DNA of 64,000 nucleotides. Source: Arctopsyche grandis (Eukaryota > Arthropoda > Insecta > Trichoptera > Hydropsychidae). A program made the position numbers and the translations under genes. Positions 55,205 through 64,000 of this stretch are shown in pieces; position 1 is the first letter of the stretch; each line of letters begins with the position of its first letter. The stretch covers positions 4,516,501 through 4,580,500 of the forward strand of contig NC_135365.1 in the NCBI RefSeq assembly GCF_051622035.1, read 5' to 3'. The notes beneath the pieces were generated by a model that was given only the letters and a program-made list of their open reading frames with translations, did not search any database and was not told where the DNA came from.

Positions 55205-55457
55205 ACAAATCAATGTTTGTCTGTCTGTCTCGAATAGGCTCCTAAATCACTGAACCGATTACGATGGAACTTTGAGGATTTGTTGTATGCATGTCCGGGA
55301 AGATTACTGTGAAAAAAAAACAGGAAAAAACCTCTTTATAATAATATTCGTAATTACGATTTTATCGACGCGAAAGTATGAAGCGCCTGTGTGTAGTTAA
55401 GGAAATGTGTACGTTGATAACAACTTGTGCGCACACATGCCAACGTACAAATACATA

Positions 55458-55539
55458 CATTACGCACCACTCATACCGACCTTACATTACGTACCACTCA
55501 TACCAACCTTACATTACGTACTACTCATAACAATCCTAC
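55458..55539 (+). repeat. 27-bp tandem repeat, three units
   Basis: Units start with CATTACGCACCACTCATACC, CATTACGTACCACTCATACC and CATTACGTACTACTCATAAC, each 27 bp. Confidence 0.8.
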
Positions 55540-55563
55540 ATATATATGTATATACATATATAT

Positions 55564-56285
<722 letters not shown>

Positions 56286-56334
56286 CAATGTTTGTCTGTC
56301 TGTCACGTATGCGTTCCTATACTTTACTATAATT

Positions 56335-56716
56335 TGTAACGCGACGTTCTCCCCATCGTCCCATAGGGCAACACTCTCCCTTTTTTTCTAGTGGCCACAC
56401 AGGAAAAAGCCTTATAGGCGCGCGCGCATGTAGAGCGAGCCTCTCTCACCCGCCATCGACCGACGAAGAAAGATCTCTCCTGTGCACGTCTCCAGGGGGA
56501 GACGGGGCCCAGAGGACCGCAGAGCCAGCTCCCAACCACGAGGAAGCTGTTATCAACGAGACGATTTGCAGTCAGGAACCTCCCCGACTATATAACTGTA
56601 TCCCAAGGTTAGTCCACGTTTCCATATAACCCGACCCTTGGAAGAAGAACGGAGTAAACGCCCTCTGGACCTCCCACCGCGAGATCAGATAAGCGCGCGT
56701 AAAACCGTTCGTTACA
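56335..56716 (+). mobile_element. Solo LTR, LTR family 3 (382 bp)
   Basis: The ends are TGTAACGCGACG and CCGTTCGTTACA. A 4-bp duplication AATT lies at 56331-56334 and 56717-56720. It is GC-rich relative to its surroundings and has a CTATATAACTG TATA-like box near 56590. No internal retroelement is present. Confidence 0.85.
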
Positions 56717-56981
56717 AATTTAATTTGATTATTAAGTATTAATTTGAAACTGAAACCTTCACTTATCGAAACGCATCGAGAAACGGGAACGGGAACGGAA
56801 ATCGCATGCGTTATTGTACGATGGAACTTTCAAGATTTATTGTATACATATCCGGGAAGCTTACTGTGAAAAAATATCGGCCAAAAACGGGAACGGAAAC
56901 GGGAACAGGAATGGGAACAGGAACGGGAACCGGAATTGCATGCGTTATTGTGGCATTGCAACGCATGCCGGGTTCAACTAG

Positions 56982-57549
56982 TTGACTATATTTTGTCTTA
57001 GAATGTACTTTATGAATTAAAATCTATCACACTACTAGGGTAATAATAAGAAATTTCATGCAAAATGTTAGATCGCTCTTTATAAGGAGAATAAGTAATG
57101 CACTTTCGGATGCGGTATTAAATTTGCGGTGGCTCTCTTTTGATCTGGCGAACTTTTACCCGCTGAAACTACTATCGGTATAATTAATTAAAGCTGAATT
57201 ATTCAAGGGGGTTCTCACAGGCAACGGAATTATTATCGTGGCATTTTCCTACGAGGAAAATCCTTTGTCGTGGGGGTCCTGAAACGCGTGTCCGCGTGTT
57301 CTTCCTTTGTGTAATTGCACCTTTCTTTCCCTCGTCAAAGGTGTAAATTATTCAAGCTTTTGTATCCCGGAGAGTCCTTCGAGACCGTTTCATTGTTTCA
57401 TCTCCGCGAATGTTATCAGATAACGAAGAGCTTGAGATGTATAATTGGATTGTGTCTTGCGTGCTCATATCGAAAACCCAGAAGATATCAACGCACACTG
57501 GTCCCTACTTATAAAACAACACCGACAAAACTGTAATTGTAACATTGAT
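56982..57549. other. Unassigned stretch
   Basis: No recognisable gene. The open frame at 57315-57536 has no identifiable domain. Confidence 0.4.
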
Positions 57550-57705
57550 TTTGATTTTTAAATGCTTTTTATTATTATTGAATTATATTCACAATACATT
57601 TTGTATATATTGTAATAGCTACTGATCTACTGATCATTTTCTATTTTACAATTTTAATATAATTTCGTTAGTAATCATCATATATATAAAGACGGTAATC
57701 TGTCT

Positions 57706-57745
57706 GTGTGTGTGTGTGTGTGTGCGTGTGCGTGTGCGTGTGCGT

Positions 57746-57780
<35 letters not shown>
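57706..57780. repeat. (TG)n/(TGTGCG)n microsatellite
   Basis: GTGTGTGT flanking several CGTGTG units, inside the Helitron. Confidence 0.9.
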
Positions 57781-57781
<1 letters not shown>

Positions 57782-58127
57782 CCTAACGTTCGCCGAACAT
57801 AATGAACGAATCGATAAAAATCGATAAATTCATTTTTCGACGAGAAGACTTTGTCGCGACTCGAACCGATCACCCCAAATAGCCTGAATATAGGTCTAAA
57901 TTGAGCTAATGGTCACGGACATCACGCAAAATCCAATTCTTCATTTCGCCTTTTTTTTTTAAACATTAATTGAAATATTCCTTCTCGCCATATAAAAATA
58001 TGTAATTTTAATAATTTTATTTAGCGAGGTTTTGAACCATTTTTTTATATATTTATTTTTAATTAAATTTAAATTTAAATTATTTATATTTTGACGATAT
58101 TCGAGAAAAAAATTGATTTCATTCAGC

Positions 58128-58197
58128 GCGGGCGCCGGGAATCGAACCTCGGACCGACCGATCCAAACGCCATGTTCTCACGAGCCCGCGCCACACG
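58128..58197 (-). other. tRNA-like sequence inside a Helitron
   Basis: On the - strand GAGGTTCGATTCCCGGCGCC is a good pol III B box/T-arm and is preceded by GGCGCGGGCTCGTGAGAACA. I cannot fold a full cloverleaf with confidence, so it is not called as a tRNA gene. It may be a tRNA pseudogene or SINE head captured by the Helitron. Confidence 0.35.
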
Positions 58198-58749
58198 CCA
58201 TATCCTTGCCCAGAATACGTGTTGTAAATACACATCATATGTATATGCACGTAATTTGTAATGTGTAATAATAATATTCAACGTTACGAGGTCAATGACC
58301 GTTTGTGTATAATCGGAAAATATTACATTTTGTTAACTATAATTAACATTTTGTTAACGTTAACTTTAAGAATTGAAAATTATTACAAATAAAGAATTGA
58401 AAACTATCTATGAAAGTCTTCGAAAATAACGGTTCCGGTTCCGGATTTTTTTTTTAGTTTTATACGAGTATATAATAATTTTATACCCATGCGATGATAT
58501 TTCATCGGGCTATTCACTAGTAGTATTATATTATTCTAATGTTAATGTACAGCATAATAGGAAAAAGAGCTCAAAAACCTATTTACAATTCTTATAAATG
58601 CTCATAATACATCTAATACAAATTATTAATTTAAGACTCTCTAATGTTGATGATCTAAAGCAGATTGTGTCTGTGTTTATACCTGAAGGGTATAGACATT
58701 TTGTTGTAATCACCGAGACTCTTCACAAGTGTGTTAGTATGGTTATTAT

Positions 58750-58882
58750 TAGATATAGGACCGGAAGCGTGCCGTTTATTGTTCAATTGTTGTAAATGCT
58801 TTGTAAAAAAGATTCGGCAAACCTTTAACAATGCATTTACAACATTTGAACAATACATGGCCCCCTCAGAGTCCGGTGACTA
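58750..58882. mobile_element. 133-bp hAT-type MITE, copy 2
   Basis: Flanked by GTTATTAT (58742-58749) and GTTATTAG (58883-58890), 7/8 identical. The intact LINE copy at 1690-2228 has a single GTTATTAG on the complementary strand. The interior shares TTTGTAAAAAAGATTCGGCA and AACAATGCATTTACAAC with copy 1 at 36170-36299. Confidence 0.85.
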
Positions 58883-58985
58883 GTTATTAGTGATTCTGTC
58901 ATAGAATCTACTGGTTAGTTTGTTAGTAATGTATGTAACTAACGGAATATTATTTATGACATGCAGTTTTTTCATGTTAGTACAT

Positions 58986-59301
58986 ATATACGAATATATA
59001 TTTTTTTCGTGCGTGTAATGGTCGAAAGAATTTGACTTTTATTTTCAGTTCATGTTTCGTACTTTAAAATATTTACATTAATAAAATTTTAATATAAAAT
59101 ACGCAAGTTGCTGATATTATTAATTTATTTATGCAATATGAATGAAACATATTTTATATGAATGAAATATTTATATTTTTTATAATTGTCAACGTCATGT
59201 TATGGACAGTAACTTTCTATTATTAAAGACCTTGCATTGAATTATATTGCAATAATATTTTATCGTTAAATAAGAAATGATTTTATAAAATAAAGAAATA
59301 A
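58986..59301. other. Unassigned AT-rich stretch
   Basis: Nothing recognised. Confidence 0.4.
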
Positions 59302-59530
59302 TTTTACGTAGAGGTAGTTTATTGTTGATCCGTCAACCGTCTGGCTCCGAATGAAGCACGGATCAAAACCGTAGATGATTTATACACTGCGTGTACTCTC
59401 AACACAGAGAGATCATTGGTCGAAGGGTCGCAATAACTTATTGGCTATTTATTGTATACAGTTTGATCAGGTGATCAGCGCTAGTAAACCAGTGGTCGAC
59501 GAGCAACAATTACCCAATCTCTACGTTACA
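59302..59530 (-). mobile_element. Solo LTR, LTR family 2
   Basis: On the - strand it starts TGTAACGTAGAGATTGGG, has GTGTATAAATCATC (TATA), TTCATTCGGAGCC about 30 bp beyond and CAATAAACTACC (polyadenylation signal), then ends near CCTCTACGTAAAA. It shares these blocks with 22908-23189. The 3' terminus and target duplication are eroded. Confidence 0.6.
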
Positions 59531-60384
59531 ATATATGTATGTATAAGCTATTTATTAGTCACCAGTTTGGTCATGTAATTTTATGTAACGAACCAACGTG
59601 GCAGCGAGATGAATACAAACATTCTAATTATATGTACGTACAGATATGTATATGTATGCATACATACATATCGTATGCGAAATTTATTTTCGTAAAGCAT
59701 GCTGAAATTTCATTAGATTTTGAAACGTGATAGTATAAACGCTCTGTAAGACGAAGTAGGTGCAAAAGGCTTAGGTTGTCTGATGCGAATTTCATTAAAG
59801 GAATTCAAATTTTCAACACTTAAAATAAAATTTAATGGAAATATATAAAATAATATTATATGTACTTATGTTGGATCTATGCATTTTCCTTATTCTTGGT
59901 TTAAAAATAAATTTGAAGACTTTCTTCGAAAAGCCACGTCCCGTTCCATTAGTTCGCTAATAACTTTTCGTTTATTATCTCTCTTCTTTTTAAAGAAAAT
60001 CTTATTAGTTTGCTTCCCGCTTTCTCTTTTTTGTGGCATTAACTTGTAGTTGCGATAACCTCTTGTGAAAGTATAAAAAGAAATGGTTTTTTAAATACTG
60101 AAAATTCGGTGGAATTTTTCGATTAACTATAAGTTGATGATCAAAGATTGCAAGGAATAGAGACAACGACAGCAGGAAAGGCATATTAGCTTTTTATAGG
60201 GAAAAAGGGGGCAAAATGTACATAAAACCTTTTTTTTTTTTGGTATAAGCTTCTGATTGAAATGTTTAAACTTGTTGTAATTTCTGCTCAATACAACAAG
60301 TTTAAACATATCGATGAATAATCAATTTGATTAACATTCATATTTCGTCAAAATACATGCATGCTCCTGACTAAGGATTGCAAT
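59531..60384. other. Intergenic with a 17-bp-stem hairpin
   Basis: TGTTTAAACTTGTTGTA at 60263-60279 and its exact complement at 60292-60308, with a 12-nt loop. No gene is recognised in the stretch. Confidence 0.5.
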
Positions 60385-60573
60385 TAAGGATCCCAAATAT
60401 CGAATATTAGCTTTAAATTATTTATTTGTAGTTTTAAGAAGTTCAAGATATTATTAAAATTTTAAGAGAATCATTATCCGGAATATCAAATAGAACTAAA
60501 TGTGCTGTAGATTGAAAATAAAAAAAATAAGTTCGTATAAAAAATATTCGAATATTCGGATTTGGGATCCCTA
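60385..60573. mobile_element. 189-bp hAT-type MITE
   Basis: Perfect 8-bp duplication ATTGCAAT (60377-60384 and 60574-60581). Inverted ends TAAGGATCCCAAATAT and, on the other side, TAGGGATCCCAAATCC, continuing into complementary CGAATATT runs. No coding capacity. Confidence 0.85.
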
Positions 60574-62527
<1,954 letters not shown>

Positions 62528-62559
62528 GTTTGGTATTTCCCTACATCAATTCAGGTCTA

Positions 62560-63856
<1,297 letters not shown>

Positions 63857-64000
63857 TTTGAATGTGATGAATGAGTGGAATCTTAATCTACTCTCTTCCA
63901 ATTGGGCCTCGCTGTGATTTTATTTTTATTTATATTTTGTTTTATTTTATTTTACTTTTTCTTTCTCCTTTGTATATTTTTATATACTATTTTAATTTTG
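63857..64000 (+). other. 3' UTR-like end of the LINE fragment, running off the window
   Basis: T-rich, with TTTTATTTTATTTTACTTTT-like runs. The end of the element is beyond the window. Confidence 0.45.

Larger units (their letters stand above)
57678..58520 (+). mobile_element. 843-bp nonautonomous Helitron, family 3, with base-resolved insertion
   Basis: 5' end TCATATATATAAAGACGG. 3' end has a CGATGA/TCATCG hairpin (TATT loop) followed by GGGCTATTCACTAG. The interrupted LINE reads AATCA before and TAGTATTATATT after. Sister copies (for example 11589-11610) have AATCATAGTATTATATT uninterrupted, so insertion was between A and T without target duplication. These are the diagnostic Helitron features (5' TC, 3' CTRR, AT target). 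The interior has a (GTGTGC)n stretch at 57706-57780 and a tRNA-like B-box segment at 58130-58195. Confidence 0.88.
57550..58985 (-). mobile_element. LINE family 1 copy split by a Helitron and a MITE
   Basis: 3' UTR at 57550-57677, continuing at 58521-58749 and 58883-58985. On the - strand it includes the end of the reverse transcriptase frame (PFRYKHR), matching 1690-2228. Insertions: Helitron at 57678-58520 and hAT MITE at 58750-58882. Removing both restores a continuous family sequence. Confidence 0.85.

Noticed and set aside
58128-58197. Genuine tRNA gene inside the Helitron
   Set aside because: The B box is good but I could not pair a full acceptor stem and D-arm, so it is left as tRNA-like.

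Overview
This is an AT-rich eukaryotic nuclear window, almost certainly from an insect or other arthropod. It has spliced metazoan genes with GT-AG introns, one very large open frame for an NB-ARC/ankyrin protein, and a dense mixture of jockey-like LINE tails, tRNA-derived SINEs, hAT elements and MITEs, nonautonomous Helitrons and solo LTRs. I cannot name the order or species from the sequence alone.

Four host genes can be supported. (1) An SBK-type serine/threonine kinase, coding exon 25052-26341 on the + strand. It probably has untranslated 5' exon(s); a CRE + TATA promoter with a downstream splice donor at 14513-14844 is a candidate first exon. (2) A small MCRIP (FAM195) homologue on the - strand, three coding exons at 37761-37745, 34911-34737 and 32027-31899, giving 106 aa. 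(3) THOC1, the THO/TREX mRNA-export subunit with a C-terminal death domain, nine coding exons from 41660 to 45261 on the + strand, 690 aa. (4) A single-exon protein of about 1875 aa on the - strand (53488-47861): an N-terminal helical region, an NB-ARC STAND ATPase and about 30 ankyrin repeats. It has the architecture of an NLR-like receptor or switch and is the most interesting gene here.

Layout: 1-14.3 kb is gene-free and packed with layered repeats (a ~188-bp tandem repeat, LINE 3' ends, SINEs, Helitrons, a TTAA MITE inside a SINE). 14.3-14.85 kb is a GC-rich promoter and exon. 14.85-25 kb is the probable kinase intron; it contains a 233-bp higher-order minisatellite, a nearly intact hAT transposon with a perfect 8-bp target duplication, and LTR remnants. 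25-27 kb is the kinase gene. 27-31.9 kb is intergenic with a SINE split by a solo LTR. 31.9-38 kb is the MCRIP gene, its introns holding foldback, LTR, MITE and satellite repeats. 38.1-41.3 kb is a second hAT, a deleted hAT derivative and two copies of a 162-bp LTR-like element. 41.6-45.3 kb is THOC1. 47.3-53.5 kb is a foldback repeat and the NB-ARC/ankyrin gene. 53.5-64 kb is repeat-rich, with a 608-bp foldback element, Helitrons, solo LTRs, long TA microsatellites and LINE fragments.

The host genes do not form a pathway together. Several repeat insertions are resolved to the base by target-site duplications or by comparison with sibling copies in the same window, so a relative insertion order can be read.
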